Positions 49,969-58,399 of a stretch of DNA of 64,000 bases are shown here, one piece after another. Position numbers and translations under genes: made by a program. Under the pieces are notes generated by a model that was not told the origin of the DNA, searched no databases, and saw only the letters and a program-made list of their open reading frames with translations. The number at the start of each line of letters is the position of its first letter. Positions within the stretch are counted from its first letter, which is position 1. This DNA comes from DIGJ01 sp041739345 (lineage in GTDB: Bacteria; Bacillota; Clostridia; Lachnospirales; Lachnospiraceae). The stretch lies in NCBI GenBank assembly GCA_041739345.1, contig JBGSNZ010000024.1:1-64000 (forward strand). The letters are read 5' to 3'.

Positions 49969-51189
49969 ATGATTTACTGTAGCAAAGAAAGAATGGAAGA
50001 AAAGATTAATACATTTGCTCGGTTTGGCGATACTGGACGGGGTGGGATTACCCGACTTTCCTTATCACCAGTAGCGTTAGAAGCGAGACAAGAACTTTTG
50101 AATCGCTGTGAAAACCTGGGTATGGATATAAAGATGGATGATATGGCAAATATATATGCAACATTAAAAGGAGAGGAAGGTCTTCCAGCTATATTAATGG
50201 GATCTCATTTGGATTCGGTTGTTAAAGGGGGCAATTATGATGGAATTCTTGGAGTTTTAACGGCGCTTGAAGTAATCGAGACCATTGTAATCGAAAAGAT
50301 AAAACATAGACATCCAATTACAATGGTTGTTTGGACCAATGAAGAAGGTGCAAGATTTGATCCTGCCATGATGTCTTCCGGAGTAGTTTGTCAAAAATTT
50401 GATAAAGAAAAAATGTTAAAGTCTATGGATACAGATGGTATTTCCTTTGAAGAAGCACTGGAGAAAAGCGGATATAAGGGATCAGTTGCGAATCGAATGA
50501 AACCAAAAGAAAGTTTGGCTTTCTTAGAGCTACATATTGAACAAGGACCTGTTCTTGAGGCACAGAAGAAAGATATTGGTATAGTCGAAGGTGTTTGCGG
50601 AATGGTGAATTATGAAATTTCTTGCTATGGACAAGCAGATCATGCAGGCACAACACCAATGAAATATCGAAGGGATGCTTTGTATGCGGCAACCAAGGTG
50701 ATTCAGTATCTTCATGACGAATTGGATTGTTTGGATGATAAGTTAGTATATACGACAGGAAGAATATTGGCTTTCCCTAATATTCATACTATTATTCCGG
50801 ATGAAGTTCGATTTACTTTAGATGCTAGACATCAGGATGCGAAAGTAATTGAGCAAGTAGTTGAAATAATAAATCGTGTACCGAAAGAAGTGGTAGGTTG
50901 CCAGGTTATATACCAAGAACTTTGGTCTAGAAAAACAGTGATCTTTCACAAACCATATGTGGATTTTGTAGAGAAAAATGCCAAAAAATGTGGATACTCA
51001 TCAATGCGTATGTATAGTGGGCCGGGACATGATGCACAATTTGTAAGCGATATAGTTCCGACTACAATGATTTTTGTTCCAAGTGTAAAGGGACATAGTC
51101 ATTGTGAAAAGGAGTTTACTCCGATGGAGAATTGTTGGAAAGGCGCCAACATAATGTTAAAGACTGCGCTTGATATTGATTTACTGTAG
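49969..51189 (+). CDS. M20-family amidohydrolase (N-carbamoyl-amino acid hydrolase / allantoate amidohydrolase type)
   Basis: A 406-residue zinc enzyme of the HyuC/AllC group. Metal ligands are seen in MGSHLDSVVKGGNYDGILGV (His and Asp), TNEEGARF (Glu), LELHIEQGPVLE (His) and the late GHSHCEKEF (His). The dimerisation lid GQADHAGTTPMKYRRDALYA is typical. Members cut N-carbamoyl amino acids, allantoate or ureidoglycine; the substrate cannot be decided. No other purine or hydantoin pathway genes adjoin it, so nitrogen scavenging is only a guess. GAAGGAG precedes the ATG. Confidence 0.88.
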   Translation: MIYCSKERMEEKINTFARFGDTGRGGITRLSLSPVALEARQELLNRCENLGMDIKMDDMANIYATLKGEEGLPAILMGSHLDSVVKGGNYDGILGVLTALEVIETIVIEKIKHRHPITMVVWTNEEGARFDPAMMSSGVVCQKFDKEKMLKSMDTDGISFEEALEKSGYKGSVANRMKPKESLAFLELHIEQGPVLEAQKKDIGIVEGVCGMVNYEISCYGQADHAGTTPMKYRRDALYAATKVIQYLHDELDCLDDKLVYTTGRILAFPNIHTIIPDEVRFTLDARHQDAKVIEQVVEIINRVPKEVVGCQVIYQELWSRKTVIFHKPYVDFVEKNAKKCGYSSMRMYSGPGHDAQFVSDIVPTTMIFVPSVKGHSHCEKEFTPMENCWKGANIMLKTALDIDLL

Positions 51190-51328
51190 TGACGTCAATT
51201 TGTCTACAGCAAGAAGAACGCATTTATATTAAGAAGAGATAGTAAAAAAACTTTTGCAAAATTAGTTACATTTATTTAGCGAGTTGGCATATACTGCTTA
51301 TTAACAGTGAAACAAAAAGTAGATTACA

Positions 51329-51357
51329 TTGACAATACAATATTCTTACGATATAAT
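51329..51357 (+). promoter_or_regulatory. Consensus promoter of greA-lysS
   Basis: TTGACA (51329-51334) and TATAAT (51352-51357) match the sigma-A consensus exactly at 17-bp spacing, which suggests strong constitutive expression. Confidence 0.88.
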
Positions 51358-51411
51358 ACAAAGAATGTAAAATTGTACGAAAAGTAATAAGAGTTTATGG
51401 AGGAACAACGT

Positions 51412-51894
51412 ATGGCGGAGAAGAAGAATATTTTAACCTATGAAGGCTTGAAACAATTAGAAGAAGAATTACAAGAATTAAAGGTTAATAAAAGAAAACA
51501 GGTTGCACAGAAAATTAAAGAAGCAAGAGAGCAAGGGGACTTGTCGGAAAATGCTGAATATGATGCAGCCAAAGATGAACAGCGTGATATTGAAGCTAGA
51601 ATTGAAGAGATTGATAAAATCCTTAAAAATGCTGAAGTAGTAGTAGAAGAAGACGTTGATGTTAATAGAATAAATATTGGATGTAAAGTAATCATTAAAG
51701 ATTTAGAGTTTGGTGATGAATTAGAATACAAAATTGTTGGTTCAACCGAAGCAAACAGCTTGAAGGGAAAAATCTCAAATGAATCTCCAGTAGGAAAAGC
51801 ATTAATAGGGGCTAAAAAAGGAGCCGTTATTGCTGTTGAAACGCAGGCAGGAGAAATTAAGTATAAAATCTTAGAAATTCAAAAATCTAACTAA
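51412..51894 (+). CDS. greA: Transcription elongation factor GreA
   Basis: A 160-residue factor: N-terminal coiled coil (LTYEGLKQLEEELQELKVNK) with the acidic tip GDLSENAEYDAAKDEQRDIE, and a C-terminal FKBP-like domain with SPVGKALIGAKKG. It enters the RNA polymerase secondary channel and triggers cleavage of backtracked RNA. ATG 51412 is used because an upstream in-frame ATG (51397) overlaps the GGAGG ribosome site. lysS follows at 21 bp, a usual clostridial order. Confidence 0.96.
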   Translation: MAEKKNILTYEGLKQLEEELQELKVNKRKQVAQKIKEAREQGDLSENAEYDAAKDEQRDIEARIEEIDKILKNAEVVVEEDVDVNRINIGCKVIIKDLEFGDELEYKIVGSTEANSLKGKISNESPVGKALIGAKKGAVIAVETQAGEIKYKILEIQKSN

Positions 51895-51915
51895 AGCAAA
51901 AAAGGAGTGTTTACG

Positions 51916-53424
51916 TTGGCTGAAAATAATCAACAAAATAATCAACAAACTGAGCAACAAGTAGATATCAACGAATTACTTAAAGTTCGTCATAATAAAT
52001 TAGCAGAACTCAAAGAACAGGGAAAAGATCCTTTTCAAATCATGAAATATGATGTGACTCATCATACCACACAAGTAAAAGAAAATTTTGAAAGCCTAGA
52101 AGGAAAGAGCGTATCGGTAGCGGGTCGAGTTATGTCGAAACGTGTTATGGGTAAAGCATCTTTTTGTAATATCGCGGACAAACTTGGAAATATCCAAAGT
52201 TATGTTGCAAGAGATTCCATAGGTGAAGAATCATATAAAGATTTCAAAAAAATGGATGTTGGTGATATTGTAGCAATCAAAGGTGAAGTCTTCAAAACAA
52301 AGACAGAAGAAATTTCGATTCATGCCTCCGAAGTTACTTTGTTAAGTAAGAGTTTGCAGATATTACCTGAAAAATTTCACGGCTTAAAAGATACCGATGT
52401 GCGTTATAGACAACGTTACATTGATTTGATTGTAAATCCAGAAGTAAAAGATACGTTTATCAAACGTTCTGCTATTATAAAAGAAATCCGTAATTATTTA
52501 GATAACCAAGGGTTTATGGAAGTAGAGACTCCTACTTTAGTACCGATGGCAGGTGGTGCTGCGGCAAGACCATTTACGACGCATCACAATTCATTGGATG
52601 AAGATCTTAACTTACGAATTTCATTGGAATTATACTTAAAGAGATTAATAGTAGGTGGACTTGAGAGAGTATACGAAGTTGGACGAGTATTTCGTAACGA
52701 AGGGTTATCCGTTCGTCATAACCCAGAATTTACTCTTTTAGAGATTTACCAAGCATATACCGATTATTATGGAATGATGGATTTATCAGAAGGTATTTTC
52801 CGTACGGTAGCGCAAAATGTACTTGGTACCACAAAGATAAGTTACGGTGGCGTAGATATTGATCTTGGAAAGCCATTTGAACGTATCACTATGGTAGATG
52901 CCGTTAAAAAATATGCGGATGTTGATTTTAATGAGATCAAGACGTTAGATGAGGCAAGAAAAGCTGCAAAAGAGCATCATGTTAAATATGAAGAAAGACA
53001 TAAATTTGGTGAAATTATCAATTTATTCTTCGAAGAATTTTGCGAGGAACATTTGGTGCAACCAACCTTTATTATGGATCATCCAACGGATATTTCTCCT
53101 CTTGCTAAGAAAAAACCAGAAAATCCAGATTTTACGGAACGTTTTGAGTTATTTATTACAAAGAGAGAAATGGCAAATGCTTTCTCTGAGTTAAATGATC
53201 CAATTGATCAGAAAGAGCGTTTTATGGCACAGGAAGAACAGTTTGCTGCTGGTGATGAAGAAGCACAGCATTTGGACGAAGACTTTATTTGTGCATTGGA
53301 ATATGGTATGCCACCTACTGGCGGAATCGGTATCGGTATAGACCGTTTAGTTATGCTGATGACAGATTCAGCTGCGATAAGAGATGTACTTTTATTTCCG
53401 ACGATGAAGAGATTAGAGAAATAA
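51916..53424 (+). CDS. lysS: Lysyl-tRNA synthetase, class II
   Basis: A 502-residue enzyme: OB-fold anticodon-binding domain at about 60-165 (SVAGRVMSKRVMGKASF), class II motif 1 NPEVKDTFIKRSAIIKEIRN, motif 2 with VGRVFRNEGLSVRHNPEFTL and motif 3 GGIGIGIDRLVMLMT. It charges tRNA-Lys in the cytoplasm. The start is TTG 51916, 8 bases after AAAGGAG; a GTG at 51907 overlaps that site. No T-box leader is present because it is co-transcribed with greA. A terminator follows. Confidence 0.97.
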   Translation: MAENNQQNNQQTEQQVDINELLKVRHNKLAELKEQGKDPFQIMKYDVTHHTTQVKENFESLEGKSVSVAGRVMSKRVMGKASFCNIADKLGNIQSYVARDSIGEESYKDFKKMDVGDIVAIKGEVFKTKTEEISIHASEVTLLSKSLQILPEKFHGLKDTDVRYRQRYIDLIVNPEVKDTFIKRSAIIKEIRNYLDNQGFMEVETPTLVPMAGGAAARPFTTHHNSLDEDLNLRISLELYLKRLIVGGLERVYEVGRVFRNEGLSVRHNPEFTLLEIYQAYTDYYGMMDLSEGIFRTVAQNVLGTTKISYGGVDIDLGKPFERITMVDAVKKYADVDFNEIKTLDEARKAAKEHHVKYEERHKFGEIINLFFEEFCEEHLVQPTFIMDHPTDISPLAKKKPENPDFTERFELFITKREMANAFSELNDPIDQKERFMAQEEQFAAGDEEAQHLDEDFICALEYGMPPTGGIGIGIDRLVMLMTDSAAIRDVLLFPTMKRLEK

Positions 53425-53461
53425 AGTTCTAAAGAATACAATTTAATATTTAATACTACTT

Positions 53462-53500
53462 GGACACTTTTCTAAATGTTAAGAAAGGTGTCCTTTTTTT
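53462..53500 (+). terminator. Intrinsic terminator after lysS
   Basis: GGACACTTTTCT (53462-53473) pairs with AGAAAGGTGTCC (53482-53493) with one G-T pair, followed by seven T. Confidence 0.88.
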
Positions 53501-53638
53501 ATTGCTAAGAAGAATATCTATTTCTTTATCAAAAACACCCCCAAACTACCCTTTTGCGGAGTGGCATTTTATGGAATAACATGATACTCTATTAACGATT
53601 ATAGGAGAAAAGATAATAAAAAGTGAAAGGAATGTCAA

Positions 53639-56600
53639 ATGGAATTGAAAAAAATAAAAAGAAAAAGAAGGATAGTTACTTATTGTATTATTATTTTTAT
53701 AGCAACCCAGATATTACCACTACTAAATAGTTCTGTCAGCTATGCGGCATCGCTTAATACGAACCTTTTGTTAAATCCAGGGGGAGAGGAAGGTGGTAGT
53801 ATAGACTATGGATGGCAGCAAACGGAGGATCTCAATAGCAATACGAATAAACTAAATTCAGAAAATGGTGGAAGAACTGGAAAGTATCTGAGGGGATTTG
53901 CCCAAAACTATGTAGACGCATCTGTAAATAATTATCAGGATGTAGATATCAGCAGTCTGTCATCGGCTATAAGTGCAGGGAAATTAATGGTTGAGTTGTC
54001 TGGGTATTATATGAAGGCAGATATAAAAGAAAAGGATTATGTTAGGGTAAAGATCCAGCAGTTCGACGTCAACGGAAAAGAACTTGATACGAAAGAGAGT
54101 GAATGTAAGGAGAGCTGTACCATATCTTCTATAAACTGGGAGAAATTTGAAATTATAAGCTCAGTTCAGAAGGATACGACAAAAATCAGGGTTTCTCTGA
54201 TTGGTTTATTAGAATATCCTGGATACGGTAAATGGAGTTATTTTGGTTATGATGATATGTCACTTATAGTATCAGAAAACAATGATAGTGCACCAGTGGT
54301 ATCACAAATAGACAATCAGACAATGGATTCTGGTGAAACCATAGGACCAATTGCATTTACTGTAACAGATTCGGATACTTCACTTAGCTCGGTTACTGCA
54401 ACAGGAAGTTCATCTAATGAGGATCTAATCAGTAGTGCGGGTATTGTTGTTATATTATCTAATGGAAATGGAACAATTACCATACCTTCTACAAGCGAAA
54501 AAACTGGAACAGCGGATATCACAGTAGCAGTTTTTGATGGTATAAAAACTACGAATATGGTATTTACTATTATTGTAATTCCGGCATATAAGCTGGGAAG
54601 TAATCTGGTACGCAATGGAGATGGCGGGTCAACGGAAGGCTGGGTTGATACGGAATCAAGAATACAGCATTGGGGAACTTTTAAAGTGACTACAGTTAAT
54701 CCTGAAGGAAGTAAATATTATATGTATCAGGATATGGATATAACTAAATTCTCCTCTATGATAAGTGCAGAAATGCTGGAATTTACTTCTTCATGTACTA
54801 TTCTAAATAGTAAAGGCGAATACAAAGTAGAAGGGTATAGCAGTACTGGAGATTTATTGTGGACATCAAATAGTGGCGCTATTTCTACTGATACCAGAAT
54901 GATTAGGGTGACAGTAGGAGGATTAATGGGTGCAGAAGTGGATGATGTCAGTGTTGTTTTATCGGTAAAAGATAAAATATCGGATATTCCGAATCAGGCA
55001 GTAAAAGCCGGAGACTCAATTACAATCCCTTTTACTGTAACTTATGGCGGTAGTGAGGCATTATTAACCGCATCCTCTACTAATAATAATATCATATTGG
55101 ATAGTTCCATTACATTCGCAGGTAGTGACTATAACCGCAATATTACGTTTACTGCGCAAAAAAACGTATCTGGTACTTCTGATATTACAGTGAAAATAGA
55201 TGGAAAATCTCCTATAACATTTACGGTTAATGTATATACAGTTCCAGAAAAGCCATCCATCACATCGGTACAAGAGGATACGAATGGATTCAGTGTAGCT
55301 TTTTCGGCTCCCGGTACGGACGGAGGAAGAAGTATTACTGGTTATAAGGTAATATGCAGTGATGGAAAAACAGTAAATGGAGATTCCAGTCCTATAAAGG
55401 TAACAGGACTTACACCAGGAGAAAGTTATACATTTACCGTATCTGCGATAAATGAAGCAGGAGAAGGAGCTGCATCTGATAGTTCTCAAGTTGTCAAATA
55501 TATAGAATCACCAAAACTAACCACAGAAGCTGTTTCTACAACTACCAGTACTTTGGCAACAATTACCGGAAATGTTATCAGTGATGGAGGAAGTGCTATT
55601 ACAGAAAGAGGAGTAGAATATAAGAAATCCTCGGACCATAGTTTTTATAATATAAAATCGGAATCTAACGGTACAGGAAGTTATACCATTAACCTGACAT
55701 CACTTGAAAAGAATACACAGTATGATGTAAGGGCTTATGTGGTGAATAGTAAGGGAACTAGTTACGGTAATGAGGTACAATTTACAACTTTATCAAACAC
55801 CGCTCCGGTTATTGAAGACATTACCAATCCAGCTGCCATTGAAGAAGATACTGCTACAGAAGAAATTGCTTTTACAATCAGTGATGATTCTACTTCCACT
55901 GCAAACCTTCAGGTCACAGCAACATCTGATAATACGTCGTTGGTACCAAATAATGCAACTGCTATCGTGCTGGGTGGGACGTCATCCAAACGTACAATAC
56001 AGGTGAAACCGGTTCTGAACCAGAACGGAACGGCTAATATCACGATTAAAGTAAAGGATGAAGAAGGGGCAATATCAAGTAAAACATTTATGGTGACGGT
56101 CTCTCCGGTTAATGATGTACCAGTAGCTGACAATATTACCGTAAATGCAACAGAAGATACAAATGCGGATGGAACATTATCCGGTACGGATATTGACAGT
56201 AGTACACTGACCTATGGGAAAGCTTCCAAGCCAGCTCACGGTTCGGTAACTGTTAATTCAGATGGAACATTCCGTTATACACCGGATAAAGATTATTATG
56301 GAGATGATTTCTTTATTTACTTTATTAGTGATGAGGTAGCAGATTCCAAACCAGCTACGGTGACTATTCATATTGCCGGCGTAAATGATGATCCAAGTGC
56401 CGATTCACTAAACTTTACATTAGATGAGGATAGCTTGATAAAAGGAAAACTTACTGGAAAGGATGCAGAAGGAAATAATTTAACTTTTTCAAAAGTATCA
56501 GATCCGATTAACGGAAGTGTTATGATTGATTCGAATGGAAAATTTACTTATACTCCGACAGAAAACTATTATGGAAGTGACAGCTTTACTTATCTGGTAT

Positions 56601-58234
56601 CGGATGGAAATCAGAAATCCTTGGCAGCCACGGTGACATTAACCGTAAACGCTATAAATGATGTACCGGTAGTAAAAAATGGTACCCTCAGTGTGACAGA
56701 AGATGTTCCGCAGAATGGGACAATGCAAGGAACAGATATAGAAAATGATTCTCTTAGTTTTATAATAGTAAAAAAACCTACAAAGGGCTCCGTAACAATT
56801 AATGCAGACGGTACATATGTTTATACACCGCATGCAAATGCGACAGAAAGTGATAGATTTACCTACAAAGCAAATGATGGAAAGGCAGATTCGGGTATTG
56901 CGCAGATTCAAGTAATGATAAACGGGGTAAATGATCTTCCGAAAATATCAAATATTGAAAAAAACGTAGTAGAAAATAAAACAGTAAGCTTTACAACAGC
57001 TGATTTTACCAGTCATTTTACAGATGTAGATGAGGACCAGTTAAGTAAAATTCGAATTGAAACAATCAAAGATACACAATGTGGAGAATGGAAATATGAT
57101 GATAAAGGAACTTTGAGTGAATTAACAGTCGGAAAGGAAGTAAGTCTGACTGATGTTCATAAAATAAAATTTGTATCAAAAACAGCAGGTGTGGTAAGCT
57201 TAACATGGAAAGGGTCTGATGGAACAGGCTATTCAGACCAGGCTATGGATATAACCATAAATATTACGAAACCAGCCTCGTCCGGGGATTCGTCATCAGG
57301 AGGCGCTCCATCTGGTGAAATCCCAGCGAAAGATCCAAATAAGGATTCTTCTAGCGCTGGAGCAAATGAAAATACGTTGAACATATCTGAGACGCAGAAT
57401 GAAATCAAGGTATCTGCAATGGAATCAGGGAATGAAACAAATTCAGATTTAGTATTAAAATCTGATGTAATTGAAAAAGCGAAGACAGAAGGTAAAACCT
57501 TATCTGTAAAGGTAATGGATACAGAGAATAAGGAGGAATATACATGGGCGTTCCAGAAAAAAGAGTTGAAATCTTCTGATGTTAAGATTGCTGATGTTAA
57601 TCTGAAAATACAGGTTGATACCGTAAAAAATTATTCCGATCTGGTTCAAAAAGCAGGAAACAGTGAAATTACCGGTCTGGTTTTAAATTTTGCTCATGAG
57701 GGGGAACTACCATGTCAGGCTAGCGTTAAAATTTATGTTGGAGATCAAGAAGGAGTAATGCCAGGAAGTAGAATTAATCTGTATCATTATAATAAGCAGA
57801 CCACAAAACTGGAAGAACTTCCGTATGGTTCTGATTATTATGTTAATCAGGATGGCTATGTGACGATTCAGATTGTGCATTGTTCGGATTATGTGGTACT
57901 TAATAGCAAGGCACCTGTTAAGATGGTTACACCTTTGGAAAAGCAGATCAAAATATCAATCAAAAAAACGAATCTTAAAATTGGAAGTAGTACAAAAATC
58001 AATGTAAAGTTTCCATCAACGCTACAGGCAGTGAGTAAGATAAAAGACAAGACAAATGCTAGTGCAATTGGGGCATTAACAGTTTCTTATTCATCAACCA
58101 ATGAAAAGGTAGCTGTAGTAAATAAAAATGGTAAGATAACTGCTGTTGGAAAAGGTAATACGGTAATAACGATAACGGTTAAATTATATAATGGAAAAAC
58201 AAAAAATAAGAAAATAAAAATTCATGTAAAATAG
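53639..58234 (+). CDS. Giant modular surface protein with cadherin-like and FN3 domains
   Basis: A 1531-residue exported protein. Its signal peptide ends near SYAAS at residue 37. Two carbohydrate-binding-like modules share a layout (about 40-215, LLLNPGGEEGGSIDYGW; about 322-440, LVRNGDGGSTEGWVD). Fibronectin-III-like modules lie at about 535-720. Several VCBS/cadherin-like repeats follow to about 1130, each with a GSVTxNxDGTFxYTPxxxYYGxD-type core, for example GSVTVNSDGTFRYTPD. A Ser/Gly/Pro linker, a mixed domain and a C-terminal Big_2 domain (SSTNEKVAVVNKNGKITAVG) end it. No LPXTG motif or SLH domain, so wall attachment is unclear. Confidence 0.85.
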   Translation: MELKKIKRKRRIVTYCIIIFIATQILPLLNSSVSYAASLNTNLLLNPGGEEGGSIDYGWQQTEDLNSNTNKLNSENGGRTGKYLRGFAQNYVDASVNNYQDVDISSLSSAISAGKLMVELSGYYMKADIKEKDYVRVKIQQFDVNGKELDTKESECKESCTISSINWEKFEIISSVQKDTTKIRVSLIGLLEYPGYGKWSYFGYDDMSLIVSENNDSAPVVSQIDNQTMDSGETIGPIAFTVTDSDTSLSSVTATGSSSNEDLISSAGIVVILSNGNGTITIPSTSEKTGTADITVAVFDGIKTTNMVFTIIVIPAYKLGSNLVRNGDGGSTEGWVDTESRIQHWGTFKVTTVNPEGSKYYMYQDMDITKFSSMISAEMLEFTSSCTILNSKGEYKVEGYSSTGDLLWTSNSGAISTDTRMIRVTVGGLMGAEVDDVSVVLSVKDKISDIPNQAVKAGDSITIPFTVTYGGSEALLTASSTNNNIILDSSITFAGSDYNRNITFTAQKNVSGTSDITVKIDGKSPITFTVNVYTVPEKPSITSVQEDTNGFSVAFSAPGTDGGRSITGYKVICSDGKTVNGDSSPIKVTGLTPGESYTFTVSAINEAGEGAASDSSQVVKYIESPKLTTEAVSTTTSTLATITGNVISDGGSAITERGVEYKKSSDHSFYNIKSESNGTGSYTINLTSLEKNTQYDVRAYVVNSKGTSYGNEVQFTTLSNTAPVIEDITNPAAIEEDTATEEIAFTISDDSTSTANLQVTATSDNTSLVPNNATAIVLGGTSSKRTIQVKPVLNQNGTANITIKVKDEEGAISSKTFMVTVSPVNDVPVADNITVNATEDTNADGTLSGTDIDSSTLTYGKASKPAHGSVTVNSDGTFRYTPDKDYYGDDFFIYFISDEVADSKPATVTIHIAGVNDDPSADSLNFTLDEDSLIKGKLTGKDAEGNNLTFSKVSDPINGSVMIDSNGKFTYTPTENYYGSDSFTYLVSDGNQKSLAATVTLTVNAINDVPVVKNGTLSVTEDVPQNGTMQGTDIENDSLSFIIVKKPTKGSVTINADGTYVYTPHANATESDRFTYKANDGKADSGIAQIQVMINGVNDLPKISNIEKNVVENKTVSFTTADFTSHFTDVDEDQLSKIRIETIKDTQCGEWKYDDKGTLSELTVGKEVSLTDVHKIKFVSKTAGVVSLTWKGSDGTGYSDQAMDITINITKPASSGDSSSGGAPSGEIPAKDPNKDSSSAGANENTLNISETQNEIKVSAMESGNETNSDLVLKSDVIEKAKTEGKTLSVKVMDTENKEEYTWAFQKKELKSSDVKIADVNLKIQVDTVKNYSDLVQKAGNSEITGLVLNFAHEGELPCQASVKIYVGDQEGVMPGSRINLYHYNKQTTKLEELPYGSDYYVNQDGYVTIQIVHCSDYVVLNSKAPVKMVTPLEKQIKISIKKTNLKIGSSTKINVKFPSTLQAVSKIKDKTNASAIGALTVSYSSTNEKVAVVNKNGKITAVGKGNTVITITVKLYNGKTKNKKIKIHVK

Positions 58235-58342
58235 GGTATAAAATAAGCACATTGGGATGAATGGGTGACGGACAAGACAATCACGCTTGCGCCATTGTAT
58301 GAAAAGATGCGCCTATTGATAATGAGAAGTTTTTTACATCAT

Positions 58343-58383
58343 AAAGAAGAGGTGAAATCCATTGGATTTCACCTCTTCTTTAT
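58343..58383. terminator. Bidirectional terminator between convergent surface-protein and GH5 genes
   Basis: AAAGAAGAGGTGAAATCC (58343-58360) and its exact complement (58364-58381) form an 18-bp stem around ATT. Confidence 0.85.
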
Positions 58384-58399
58384 ATTAAAATTACGTGCA

